The notes: generated by a model not told the origin, from the letters alone. DNA of 6,292 nucleotides from Synergistaceae bacterium (GCA_028702015.1 JAQVPO010000076.1:1-6292); one strand, 5' to 3'; shown: positions 1-6,223, counted from the stretch's first letter. A program made the numbers and translations.

Positions 1-1
1 T

Positions 2-865
2 ATCTCGACAAAAATACTTCTTAAGCATATATCACCTACAGAGATACTTTTCTATCGGTATATGATAGCCTATCTTCTATTCTTTGCAGCAAGCCCCAGG
101 ATAATGTGGCCCCTGAGTCTCCGTGACGAGATAAAATTTGCTTTTGCGGGTTTTCTGGGCGTTACTCTTTATTTTCTATGTGAGAATTTTGCCCTCTCTT
201 TCAGCTCGGTCTCAAATGTTTCTCTGCTGGTTGCCACTGCTCCCCTGCTTACTGGCATAGTATCCCATTTTCTGACAAAAAGCGAAAAGATAACGGTCAA
301 CTTTATATATGGCTGTATCTTCGGGCTTGCCGGTGTATTTCTTATAGTCTTCAACGGCCGTTTTGTACTTAGAATAAATCCCTTCGGTGATATTCTGGCA
401 ATAATGGCTGCGCTCTCTTTTGCATTTTACTCGATAATAATCAGAGATTTAAACAGAGCGGTCTATTCAGCGGCTGTAATAACGAGAAAAACCTTCTTTT
501 ATTCACTGATCTCTCTTATTCCGCTGCTTTTCACGCCGCTTTTTGAATGGGACCCCGGAGTTCTTATAAAAAAAGAAGTTTTTGGCAACCTGATCTTTCT
601 CGGTGTCTTTGCATCAGCCCTATGCTTTTTGCTTTGGAACAAAGTCATATGGGATCTTGGTGCAGTAAAAGCCAATAATCTGATATACCTTACTCCTCCG
701 ATAGCCATGCTCACTGCTGCTGTAGTACTGCACGAGAAGATAACGCTATTTTCCGCTGTCGGCGGTTTGCTGATATTGCTTGGAGTTTATCTTTCCCAAA
801 AAAGGATCCCGAACACTGAGGAAGGGTCAGGAACAACGGAAAAAGCAAATAACACAGCAATTTAG
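2..865 (+). CDS. EamA/DMT-family membrane transporter, 5'-truncated by the window edge
   Basis: This is a probable inner-membrane exporter of the drug/metabolite transporter superfamily; the substrate cannot be told. The frame is open from base 2, and the codons before the first ATG (position 62) read like the family's usual N-terminal stretch (STKILLKHISPTEILFYRY). No ribosome binding site precedes position 62, and starting there would cut into a membrane helix. The real start therefore lies left of the window, probably by about 10-20 codons. The visible 287 residues are mostly alternating hydrophobic helices. They include the conserved ALSFSSVSNVSLLVATAPLL segment of the first EamA repeat and a second repeat (VKANNLIYLTPPIAMLTAA), with a short polar tail rich in Glu, Thr and Asn. 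It converges on cysE with a 14-base gap and no visible terminator between them. Family assignment is firm; substrate and exact start are unknown. Confidence 0.88.
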   Translation: MSTKILLKHISPTEILFYRYMIAYLLFFAASPRIMWPLSLRDEIKFAFAGFLGVTLYFLCENFALSFSSVSNVSLLVATAPLLTGIVSHFLTKSEKITVNFIYGCIFGLAGVFLIVFNGRFVLRINPFGDILAIMAALSFAFYSIIIRDLNRAVYSAAVITRKTFFYSLISLIPLLFTPLFEWDPGVLIKKEVFGNLIFLGVFASALCFLLWNKVIWDLGAVKANNLIYLTPPIAMLTAAVVLHEKITLFSAVGGLLILLGVYLSQKRIPNTEEGSGTTEKANNTAI

Positions 866-879
866 GCCTGCTGAAGAAA

Positions 880-1599
880 TTATTCTTTGCTTTTATGAAG
901 GACCTCGACCTCTACGTGATGAGGTACCACAGGCGCAGCTTTTTCCCCTTTGAGATGCCTTATTTCTTTTTTCAGCATTTCCATTTCTTCTTCCACACGG
1001 AGCAGCTTTGCCCAGAGCTCTTCAGGATTCATACAGGCGGAGCACTCGCTGACCCGCTTGCCATCGAGCTTGATTATCCTCGCCCTCATTCCTGTGACTG
1101 TGGCATTTTTAGGAACATCCTTAAGCACGGCGCTGTTCGCGCCTATCCTGGAATTTGAGCCGATCGTTATAGGACCCAGTATTTTTGCCCCGCTGCCTAC
1201 GAAAACGTTTGATCCAAGGGTGGGATGCCGTTTTGCACCCTTTTCGTTGCCTGTTCCTCCAAGAGTGACTCCCTGATAGAGGGTAACATTGTCACCTATT
1301 TCAGCTGTTTCTCCGATGACGACGCCTGCTCCGTGGTCAATAAAGAAACCCTTTCCTATCTTTGCCCCTGGATGGATCTCTATGCCTGTCCACCATCTTA
1401 CTATCAGTGAGAGGAAGCGGGGCAGTACAGGGATATGCATTGTAGAATGCATAAAATGGAAGGCGCGGTGGAATGTTATTGCAATAAATCCCGGCGTACA
1501 TAGTACGACTTCAAGCACTCCTCTTAACCCTTTGGGGATTGCCGGGTCATTGCGCATCGCAGCATCAAAATCGCTCTTGACATATTCCCAAGCTGACAT
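880..1599 (-). CDS. cysE: Serine O-acetyltransferase (CysE/EpsC type)
   Basis: It transfers acetyl from acetyl-CoA to L-serine, giving O-acetylserine, the committed cytoplasmic step of cysteine synthesis. The 239 residues start with a short helical N-terminal region (1-70). A left-handed beta-helix of hexapeptide repeats follows (about 71-176), with [12 protein letters not shown], the catalytic Asp88-His89 in [17 protein letters not shown], and His125 in RHP. By homology with CysE, His89 is the catalytic base and His125 lies at the active site. The tail (177-239) is longer than the minimum: it has a CSAC pair (Cys186, Cys189) and a charged predicted coiled coil (about 192-220). An in-frame TTG at 1617 would add six residues, but the ATG at 1599 is preceded by GAGAAGG at suitable spacing and gives the usual [11 protein letters not shown] start. 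Upstream lies a putative cysteine-responsive attenuator. No other cysteine gene is adjacent; cysK is not in the window. Confidence 0.95.
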   Translation of the reverse strand: MSAWEYVKSDFDAAMRNDPAIPKGLRGVLEVVLCTPGFIAITFHRAFHFMHSTMHIPVLPRFLSLIVRWWTGIEIHPGAKIGKGFFIDHGAGVVIGETAEIGDNVTLYQGVTLGGTGNEKGAKRHPTLGSNVFVGSGAKILGPITIGSNSRIGANSAVLKDVPKNATVTGMRARIIKLDGKRVSECSACMNPEELWAKLLRVEEEMEMLKKEIRHLKGEKAAPVVPHHVEVEVLHKSKE

Positions 1600-1614
1600 T
1601 TTTATCACCCTTCT

Positions 1615-1626
1615 CAAATCGATTTG
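1615..1626. repeat. 12-bp perfect palindrome just upstream of the cysE ribosome binding site
   Basis: CAAATCGATTTG is a perfect 12-bp palindrome lying between the leader terminator and the cysE Shine-Dalgarno sequence. It could be a small operator or a weak hairpin affecting ribosome access, or it may be chance in AT-rich DNA. There is no second copy in the window to support a regulator site. Confidence 0.25.
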
Positions 1627-1644
1627 TCCGATATTTTTTCTAAT

Positions 1645-1672
1645 AAAAAAGACCTGCCGAAGCAGGTCTTTT
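1645..1672 (-). terminator. Intrinsic terminator in the cysE leader
   Basis: Read on the - strand, the stem GACCTGC / GCAGGTC (1668-1662 and 1657-1651) closes a TTCG loop. This makes the very stable C(UUCG)G tetraloop, and flanking A and T runs can extend the stem by four pairs to 11. Six Ts (1650-1645) follow directly. On the + strand the T run is shorter and interrupted, and no + strand gene precedes it, so the - strand is the working direction. It ends 45 bases before the cysE ATG with no obvious promoter between, so transcripts from the upstream promoter must read through it to express cysE. Confidence 0.85.
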
Positions 1673-1741
1673 ATTGTTTGATTAAATTATGTTTGCCTGC
1701 GGTTAAGCCTATGACCGCAACAGCCGGAAAGGCAGCGCGGG

Positions 1742-1810
1742 TTAATCTACGAAGCCCTCCATACAACAACAGTATACAAACAGATTAAGTGAAACCGTAA
1801 TTTTTGTCAT
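1742..1810 (-). CDS. Polycysteine leader peptide upstream of cysE (22 aa)
   Basis: A 22-codon ORF runs from ATG (1810-1808) to TAA (1744-1742). Residues 10-17 read LFVYCCCM, with Cys14-16 encoded by three consecutive TGT codons. Three adjacent Cys codons in so short an ORF, directly upstream of a cysteine-biosynthesis gene and its terminator, indicate a sensing peptide rather than a functional protein. There is no Shine-Dalgarno sequence before the ATG. The predicted transcription start is at 1810-1811, so the message would be leaderless. An in-frame ATG seven codons upstream lies in the promoter spacer and would not be transcribed from this promoter. Leaderless polycysteine ORFs acting as cysteine attenuators are known in mycobacteria; the present case is an analogy by inference, not homology. 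Confidence 0.6.
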   Translation of the reverse strand: MTKITVSLNLFVYCCCMEGFVD

Positions 1811-1817
1811 GACAGAT

Positions 1818-1846
1818 ATTCTAACAGGCATATCCGATTAATGCAA
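1818..1846 (-). promoter_or_regulatory. Predicted sigma-70-type promoter of the cysE leader
   Basis: On the - strand TTGCAT (1846-1841) and TAGAAT (1823-1818) are separated by exactly 17 bases. The -10 box carries the TGn extension (TGT directly before TAGAAT). The -10 matches the consensus at five of six positions, while the -35 matches only in its TTG. The expected start falls at 1811-1810, on or one base before the leader ATG. It lies about 50 bases past the TRAP permease stop, so cysE has its own promoter. Confidence 0.6.
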
Positions 1847-1848
1847 TC

Positions 1849-1879
1849 TTTTTGATTTTTTCTTTAATATAATCAAAAA
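1849..1879. repeat. AT-rich inverted repeat after the TRAP permease gene
   Basis: TTTTTGATT (1849-1857) and AATCAAAAA (1871-1879) form a perfect 9-bp inverted repeat around a 13-base AT-rich loop, three bases past the permease stop codon. It could be a weak transcript end for the TRAP operon, but the stem is nearly all A-T and has no clear T run after it on the - strand. The leader terminator further on could also stop TRAP transcripts. Confidence 0.3.
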
Positions 1880-1881
1880 TA

Positions 1882-3765
1882 CTATATTGAATCACATTTT
1901 GGAGCGCCCTTATCCTTCTTAAACAGTTTGCTGAATATTATCGAGGCTCCGATTACTCCTGCTGCCCCTGCCAGAGTCAAGGTATTGTTTGGAGTAAGCG
2001 CCATAATTGAAAATACAACAAAAACAGCTCTCTCCCAAAGGGCGAGATTCCTGTTTATATAGCCTATCATAGCAAAAGCAAACCCGAAACATGCAACGAG
2101 ACAGGCGAGAATGCCCATCAGATTGCCTATCATGTCAAGCTGCAGGAGTATGCCGGTATCGTAACAAAAAGCGAAAGGAACAACGAAAGCTAAAAATCCA
2201 AGCCTGCAGGCTGTAAATCCCGTTTGGTTAGGTTCTGATCCCGCAATGGAGCTTGCCGCATATGCGGCAAGAGCTACTGGAGGTGTGATGTTTGAAATAA
2301 TCGCGAAATAAAATACGAACAGATGGGCAGATATCAGAGGATAGCCAAGCTTGGCCAGAATAGGGACCCCAAGTGCGGAGGCGAGTATATAAGCTCCGGT
2401 CGTGGGGAGCCCCATCCCGAGGACGAGCGAAACTATCATGACCAGGAAAAGAGCAAGCAGCGGAGTATTGCCTGCAAATGCAAGGACAAGGCTTACAAGT
2501 TTCTGTCCAATTCCTGTGAGAGAAACGGAGCTGAGCGCTATTCCTGCCGAAGCACAGGCAACGCAGACAAGGGTGATGTTTTCAACTCCGTCGTGTATCG
2601 CGCTTATTATCTTTTTGGGCCCCATCCTGTTTTCTTTATTCGGCAGGGAGACCAGCCATGAAAGAACGATCCCTATCACAGCTGCGTACATTGGCGAGTA
2701 ACCTTTCAGCAAAGTAAAGACTAATCCGATTATCGGCAGGAAAAGATATGCTTTTTTCAGGACATCTTTCTTTTTGGGGAGTTCATCGGCAGGCAGGCCC
2801 TGGAGCCCGCACTTTAATGCCTCGAGCCGTATCATCAGGAAGACGGCGCCGTAATATATAAGAGCCGGGACTATTGCCGCGATAATTATCTGAACAAAGG
2901 GAACGCCAAGAAAGGAAGCCATAAGAAATGCACCGGCTCCCATTACAGGCGGCATTATCTGTCCCCCTGAACTTGCAACAGCTTCCACAGCGCCTGCAAA
3001 GTGGGGTTTGTACCCGATTTTTTTCATAAGAGGTATTGTAAATGTTCCTGTGCCGTAGACGTTGGCAACAGCGGAACCTGATATAGAACCAAAGAGGCAC
3101 GAGCTCATTACCGCTATATTAGCCGGACCGCCCGGTGCAGTTCCTGTAAATGCCTGCGCCACTTCCATAAAATATGGTCCGGTCCCGCATTTTTCAAGGA
3201 ACCCTCCAAATATCAGAAAGGCGGCGACTAATGTGGCAGAAACTCCGAGAGGCATTGAGAATATGCCCTCATCAGTAAGATAGATCTGCTCAACGACCTC
3301 ATGCAGGGTAAAGGGAAGTCCGCGCATAATCCCCGGCAAATAAATTCCAAGGTACATGTATGCTGCAAAGAGACATGCGATTATAGTCAGGGGCAGCCCG
3401 ACTACCCTGCGTGTCCCCTCCATCAGAAGGACAAAAAGCAAAAGGCCGAAAATAAATTCCATTTGTGTAACAGGGTCGACCTGAATTATCCTTAACGTTA
3501 TCGCATCATAATTAAAAACAACGTAAAGTCCCGGCAGAGACGCAAGAATTCCCAGTATCCAGTCATATATCGGTATCCTGGTATCCGGAGATTTTTTTGT
3601 CATTGGATAAAGAAAAAAAGCCAGCGGAAGGACCATAGCCAAATGGATGTTTCTCTGGAGATATGCTTCAAAAGAACCGAACACTGATGTATAAAGATGA
3701 AACAATCCAATTATAAGAACATAGACATATAAAATTTTATATGTGAGACCGGTTAGTTTTCTCAT
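1882..3765 (-). CDS. TRAP transporter fused permease (4TM/12TM, TAXI type)
   Basis: This is the membrane part of a tripartite ATP-independent periplasmic transporter, importing a solute delivered by its binding protein and driven by an ion gradient. The 627 residues fit the fused class in which the small (DctQ-like) and large (DctM-like) subunits are one polypeptide, typical of TAXI systems. The N-terminal helices (about 10-140) make the small-subunit part. The large part carries the conserved SISGSAVANVYGTGTFTIPLM and EAVASSGGQIMPP stretches (about 227-273), LGMGLPTTGAYIL (449-461) and SNITPPVALAAYAASSIAG (491-509). The ATG at 3765 is preceded by AAAGGATG at good spacing. The gene follows the TAXI binding-protein gene after 123 bases that include a strong hairpin. 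Substrate is unknown; TAXI systems are mostly linked to dicarboxylates or amino acids such as glutamate. Confidence 0.93.
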   Translation of the reverse strand: MRKLTGLTYKILYVYVLIIGLFHLYTSVFGSFEAYLQRNIHLAMVLPLAFFLYPMTKKSPDTRIPIYDWILGILASLPGLYVVFNYDAITLRIIQVDPVTQMEFIFGLLLFVLLMEGTRRVVGLPLTIIACLFAAYMYLGIYLPGIMRGLPFTLHEVVEQIYLTDEGIFSMPLGVSATLVAAFLIFGGFLEKCGTGPYFMEVAQAFTGTAPGGPANIAVMSSCLFGSISGSAVANVYGTGTFTIPLMKKIGYKPHFAGAVEAVASSGGQIMPPVMGAGAFLMASFLGVPFVQIIIAAIVPALIYYGAVFLMIRLEALKCGLQGLPADELPKKKDVLKKAYLFLPIIGLVFTLLKGYSPMYAAVIGIVLSWLVSLPNKENRMGPKKIISAIHDGVENITLVCVACASAGIALSSVSLTGIGQKLVSLVLAFAGNTPLLALFLVMIVSLVLGMGLPTTGAYILASALGVPILAKLGYPLISAHLFVFYFAIISNITPPVALAAYAASSIAGSEPNQTGFTACRLGFLAFVVPFAFCYDTGILLQLDMIGNLMGILACLVACFGFAFAMIGYINRNLALWERAVFVVFSIMALTPNNTLTLAGAAGVIGASIIFSKLFKKDKGAPKCDSI

Positions 3766-3826
3766 TTGATCAACATCCTTTGGGTTTTGACATTTAGATA
3801 GAGTTTTTATCTGTAAATCAGTTCTT

Positions 3827-3860
3827 AAAAGCAGTCAGTGGCTGATACAGCCACTGACTG
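3827..3860 (-). terminator. Intercistronic hairpin (partial terminator or mRNA stabiliser) in the TRAP operon
   Basis: A perfect 13-bp stem, CAGTCAGTGGCTG (3832-3844) with CAGCCACTGACTG (3848-3860), closes a 3-base loop. On the - strand it begins 28 bases after the binding-protein stop and is followed by CTTTT. The T run is short, so it may terminate only part of the transcripts or protect the upstream message from 3' decay. Either way the binding protein would be made in excess over the permease. Confidence 0.72.
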
Positions 3861-3888
3861 TCCGTCTTATTAAAGAATTGTTATTTGA

Positions 3889-4881
3889 TTATTTTGCCTC
3901 TTTCCAGAATTTGACTGCGCCTGGATGGGTAGGAACTCCTGCTGCAACAGCAGTTTTGGGGTTCAGTTCATCAATGTCCTTTACCGCTTTTGCCAATGCC
4001 GACTTCTTTGACCAGAGAGCTTTGCAGAGATCGTATACCAGATCATCAGGAAGATCCTTTCTTATTACAACGCAGGTATAGTCTCCTACAGTTTTGATCG
4101 GCTTCTTCACGCTTTTATATATCCCTGGCTCAACGGTAAACGTAGTTGTCCCGTAGGCTTCAGAAAGGGCTTTCAGGGCACTGTCATCAACCGGGAGGAC
4201 GACTATTTCAGTATTGCTCTCAATGTTCATGACTATAGAAGCGACCCGTCCGACTGAAAAAGCGAACATATCGAGGTGGTTGTCAGCGAGGAGATCCGCA
4301 CCTCCGTCATAAGAGGCGAATTCCATTGAACCGCCCATTTTTTTAATATCCTTATATGTTACTCCGTATCCTTTCATAAAAAGTGATTTTACGACAAATT
4401 CGGAGGCTGTGCCGGGTTTAAGTGTTGCCATACGGACCGCTATCTTTTTGTCGAATATATCGCCCAGTTTTGTGATCTTGTGTTTTTGTGCAAAATCTTT
4501 GCGCATAATAAAATAGGTATACTGTGTATAGAGGTTGGCCATGATGACGGAGTTCTTTGTCGCACGGCCCAAAAAGTCCTGTTCTCCTTTTATTGCGGCT
4601 CCTAAAAGAGATGTGACGGAAAAGCCAAAGTCTCCTTTCTTAGCGTCAGCGTTGATTATGTTTGAGACTCCGCCTCCTGAGCTGCTGGTTGTCTGTAAGA
4701 CATTTTTGCTCCACATATCTGCAAATGCGCTTCCTAAAGCAAACCAGTTTCCGCCGGGAGGTCCGGCCATAAATTTAAGCTGCGAGGGCCATCCGGCCTT
4801 AGGGGCCGGGGCGGCAAAAGCCGGTGCTGCAGCAAAGGCGATCAGAACGACGAAAAGGACGAATATTGACATTTTCTTCAT
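3889..4881 (-). CDS. TAXI-family TRAP transporter solute-binding protein
   Basis: This is an extracytoplasmic receptor that captures the substrate and hands it to the fused permease encoded next. The 330 residues begin with a classic signal peptide: MKK, a hydrophobic core, and APAFA as a likely cleavage site near residue 23. There is no lipobox Cys. The mature part starts with the TAXI signature (LKFMAGPPGGNWFALGSAFA, 36-55), then SSGGGVSNI (67-75), KPGTASEF (155-162), the DGGADLLADNHLDMFAF domain-2 motif (192-208) and the terminal THPGAVKFWKEA (318-329). A GTG at 4914 would add 11 residues ahead of the signal peptide. I prefer the ATG at 4881, which gives a normal signal peptide, although its ribosome binding site is poorly spaced (AAGGAAGAG about 12 bases upstream). 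The ligand cannot be predicted from sequence. Confidence 0.92.
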   Translation of the reverse strand: MKKMSIFVLFVVLIAFAAAPAFAAPAPKAGWPSQLKFMAGPPGGNWFALGSAFADMWSKNVLQTTSSSGGGVSNIINADAKKGDFGFSVTSLLGAAIKGEQDFLGRATKNSVIMANLYTQYTYFIMRKDFAQKHKITKLGDIFDKKIAVRMATLKPGTASEFVVKSLFMKGYGVTYKDIKKMGGSMEFASYDGGADLLADNHLDMFAFSVGRVASIVMNIESNTEIVVLPVDDSALKALSEAYGTTTFTVEPGIYKSVKKPIKTVGDYTCVVIRKDLPDDLVYDLCKALWSKKSALAKAVKDIDELNPKTAVAAGVPTHPGAVKFWKEAK

Positions 4882-4953
4882 AATAAAACACCACTCTTCC
4901 TTGAAAATTTCCACCTAGGAGAAAGACCATAAGTGAAATAGAATACACGGAAT

Positions 4954-4982
4954 ATTATATCACCTTACATTGCGCCAGAAAA
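4954..4982 (-). promoter_or_regulatory. Predicted extended -10 promoter of the TRAP operon
   Basis: On the - strand a perfect TATAAT (4959-4954) is preceded by TGA, giving a full extended -10 element. The -35 position at 17-base spacing holds only TTTTCT (4982-4977), a weak match, as is common with extended -10 promoters. Transcription would start near 4947, leaving about 65 bases of leader before the ATG at 4881. Confidence 0.6.
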
Positions 4983-5012
4983 TAGTTAACAAAAATACAA
5001 TTATTATTCTGG
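4975..5012. repeat. Inverted repeat overlapping the -35 region of the TRAP promoter
   Basis: CCAGAA (4975-4980) and TTCTGG (5007-5012) are perfect inverted arms, with adjoining bases partly continuing the symmetry (AAT / ATTA). The left arm covers the -35 region of the predicted TRAP promoter. This could be a regulator site with a wide spacing; no regulator gene is present in the window to support it. Confidence 0.3.
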
Positions 5013-5299
5013 CTGCAACAAATACACACTCACTGCCCGGTCTATAAGCAGTCTTTGTAAAATAATTTTGTATTTAGCAGTTCTGCCGTCTGGCTCAGGA
5101 AATTAAGAAGAATGCGGTTGAAAAATTTGGATATCACCCAAAGTCATTTTTATAACAGTTTGAGCAAAATAAAAGTATTGCAGCGAAATAAATTTTAAGA
5201 GAAAAGTTAGGCTTTACAAGCCCCTCTTTAGATCCGACTAAATTGCTGTCTTGTCCGGCAGGAATCTATCCTTTGCCGCATCGGAACATCATATTGATT
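5013..5299. other. AT-rich spacer between the divergent TRAP operon and xth
   Basis: No convincing gene is visible on either strand. A 28-codon + strand ORF at 5112-5198 (begins MRLKNLDITQSHFY) has a weak AGGA 11 bases upstream and no recognised family. Small hairpins can be drawn: GGCTT/AAGCC around a 3-base loop (about 5210-5222) and CGGCA/TGCCG (about 5256-5278). Neither has a T run good enough for a terminator call. Confidence 0.4.
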
Positions 5300-5305
5300 T
5301 ATAAT
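5300..5305 (+). promoter_or_regulatory. Candidate -10 box of the AP endonuclease gene
   Basis: A perfect TATAAT lies 41 bases before the TTG start codon. No good -35 hexamer is found at 16-18 bases; a TTGCCG (5273-5278) is 21 bases away, which is too far. The box is in an AT-rich stretch, so chance is possible. Confidence 0.35.
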
Positions 5306-5346
5306 AATATCATTAGACTGAATCTGGCTGGAAAGAAGGGAAAAAT

Positions 5347-6150
5347 TTGTCTATTGTCAGCATTGCTACTTTTAATGTGAATTCCGTAAAAAGCCGTATC
5401 CCGATACTTGAACGATTCCTTGCTTCAGAAGGAGCTCCTGATATCCTGTGCCTCCAGGAGACCAAATGCCGCGATGAAGAATTTCCGAAAGATTTTTTCA
5501 AAGGCCTTGGTTATCATTCTCTGTATAAAGGAATGAAATCTTATAACGGAGTGGCTGTGATATCCAAAATCGAACCGGATGAAGCCGAGTTCGGTCTCTG
5601 TGACGGTCTGGCAGATCCGAACAGAGAGGAATCTGAAAATGCCCGCGTTATTATGGCAAGATTCGGCGACCTGAACATTCTTAATACCTACATACCGCAG
5701 GGAAAAGAGATCGATAATACTGATTATCAGTATAAGCTCAGGTTTTTTAACAGGATAGAGAGCCTGTTTGAAAGGAAGTTTACACCGAAGGATAAACTTC
5801 TGTGGCTTGGCGACCTCAATGTTGCTCCTACAGCTCTTGATGTGGCGAACCCCAAAAATAAGATGAATCACGTCTGTTTCCACAAAGACGTCAAAGAAGT
5901 TTTTGCAAGGGTCATGTCATGGGGGCTGGTGGATATTTTCAGAAAACACCTGCCGGGAGAGGGGGAGTATTCCTTTTGGGATTACAGAATTAAGGATGCT
6001 CTTTCAAGGAATATAGGCTGGAGGATAGACCATATAATCGGAACAGAAGTTATGTCTGAAGCAAGCAGGAAGGTTTGGGTCGAAAGATCTCTCAGAGCGA
6101 TGGAACGTCCTTCTGATCATACTGCTGTGGTCGGTTCCTTTGAGCTCTGA
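5347..6150 (+). CDS. xth: Exodeoxyribonuclease III / AP endonuclease
   Basis: This is a cytoplasmic base-excision repair enzyme that cuts DNA at abasic sites and removes 3' blocking groups, using a divalent metal. The 267 residues match the usual length of the ExoIII (Xth) family. Expected active-site residues are all visible by alignment with E. coli ExoIII: Asn10 (FNVN), Glu38 in LQETK, Tyr115 in NTYIPQG, Asp156 and Asn158 in GDLNVAPTALDV, Asp228 in WRIDHI, and Asp257-His258 in PSDHTAV. The start is TTG at 5347: AAGAAGGG lies six bases upstream, the frame is closed by TAG at 5314, and no ATG or GTG lies between. The gene stands alone, divergent from the TRAP operon and followed by a perfect 18-bp hairpin. 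Nothing is missing or unusual apart from the TTG start. Confidence 0.95.
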   Translation: MSIVSIATFNVNSVKSRIPILERFLASEGAPDILCLQETKCRDEEFPKDFFKGLGYHSLYKGMKSYNGVAVISKIEPDEAEFGLCDGLADPNREESENARVIMARFGDLNILNTYIPQGKEIDNTDYQYKLRFFNRIESLFERKFTPKDKLLWLGDLNVAPTALDVANPKNKMNHVCFHKDVKEVFARVMSWGLVDIFRKHLPGEGEYSFWDYRIKDALSRNIGWRIDHIIGTEVMSEASRKVWVERSLRAMERPSDHTAVVGSFEL

Positions 6151-6157
6151 AAAATAT

Positions 6158-6197
6158 AGCAAAGGGTCCGTATCCACCTGGATACGGACCCTTTGCT
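6158..6197. terminator. Bidirectional terminator hairpin between convergent genes
   Basis: A perfect 18-bp stem (6158-6175 with 6180-6197) closes the 4-base loop ACCT. It begins seven bases after the xth stop and lies 26 bases beyond the stop of the convergent gene at the right edge. On the - strand it is followed by ATATTTTT, a good T run. On the + strand only a distant run follows, so it works best for the - strand gene but probably serves both. Confidence 0.85.
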
Positions 6198-6223
6198 GCG
6201 CGTAAAGTTAGTTGTTTTTAAAA

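Larger units (their letters stand above)
1645..1811 (-). promoter_or_regulatory. Putative cysteine-responsive transcription attenuator (cysE leader)
   Basis: The leader holds, in order, a short ORF with three adjacent Cys codons, two competing hairpins and an intrinsic terminator. Hairpin A pairs CCGC (1740-1737) with GCGG (1718-1715) and continues inward through GCC/GGC. It begins two bases after the leader stop codon, so a ribosome terminating there would cover it. Hairpin B pairs TGCGGT (1719-1714) with ACCGCA (1703-1698) and shares GCGG with hairpin A, so only one can form. If A forms, CCGCAGG (1702-1696) is freed. It can then pair with CCTGC (1666-1662) of the terminator's 5' arm (five contiguous pairs, two more across a bulge). 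Predicted logic: stalling at the Cys codons leaves A free and allows read-through into cysE; efficient translation blocks A, B forms and the terminator folds. The antiterminator looks weak beside the UUCG-capped terminator, so the exact switching helix is uncertain. Confidence 0.62.

Noticed and set aside
62..865. ATG at 62 as the start of the EamA transporter
   Set aside because: The frame is open to the window edge, the upstream residues match the family, and no ribosome binding site precedes 62.
895..1681. Several + strand open frames across cysE
   Set aside because: They are antisense shadows of a clearly conserved enzyme, with no recognisable domains and no ribosome binding sites.
1671..1769. 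An alternative - strand frame through the cysE leader, starting at TTG and containing YGGLRRLTRAAF, ending just before the terminator
   Set aside because: It looks protein-like and GC-rich, but it has only TTG/CTG starts, no ribosome binding site, and overlaps the hairpins that explain the base composition. The polycysteine frame fits the context better. Homologue comparison could overturn this.
1645..1811. A T-box, S-box (SAM) or other known riboswitch upstream of cysE
   Set aside because: The conserved T-box sequence (TGGNACCGCG) and the S-box core are absent, and I recognise no known riboswitch core. The Cys codon run explains the leader without an aptamer.
2323..3495. Open frames on both strands within the TRAP permease gene
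   Set aside because: They are out-of-frame shadows, rich in Cys, Arg and Pro and without family features, inside a strongly conserved permease.
1882..4881. A functional link between the TRAP transporter and cysE (for example sulfur-compound uptake)
   Set aside because: cysE has its own promoter and attenuator, and nothing in the TAXI protein indicates a sulfur ligand; adjacency alone is not enough.
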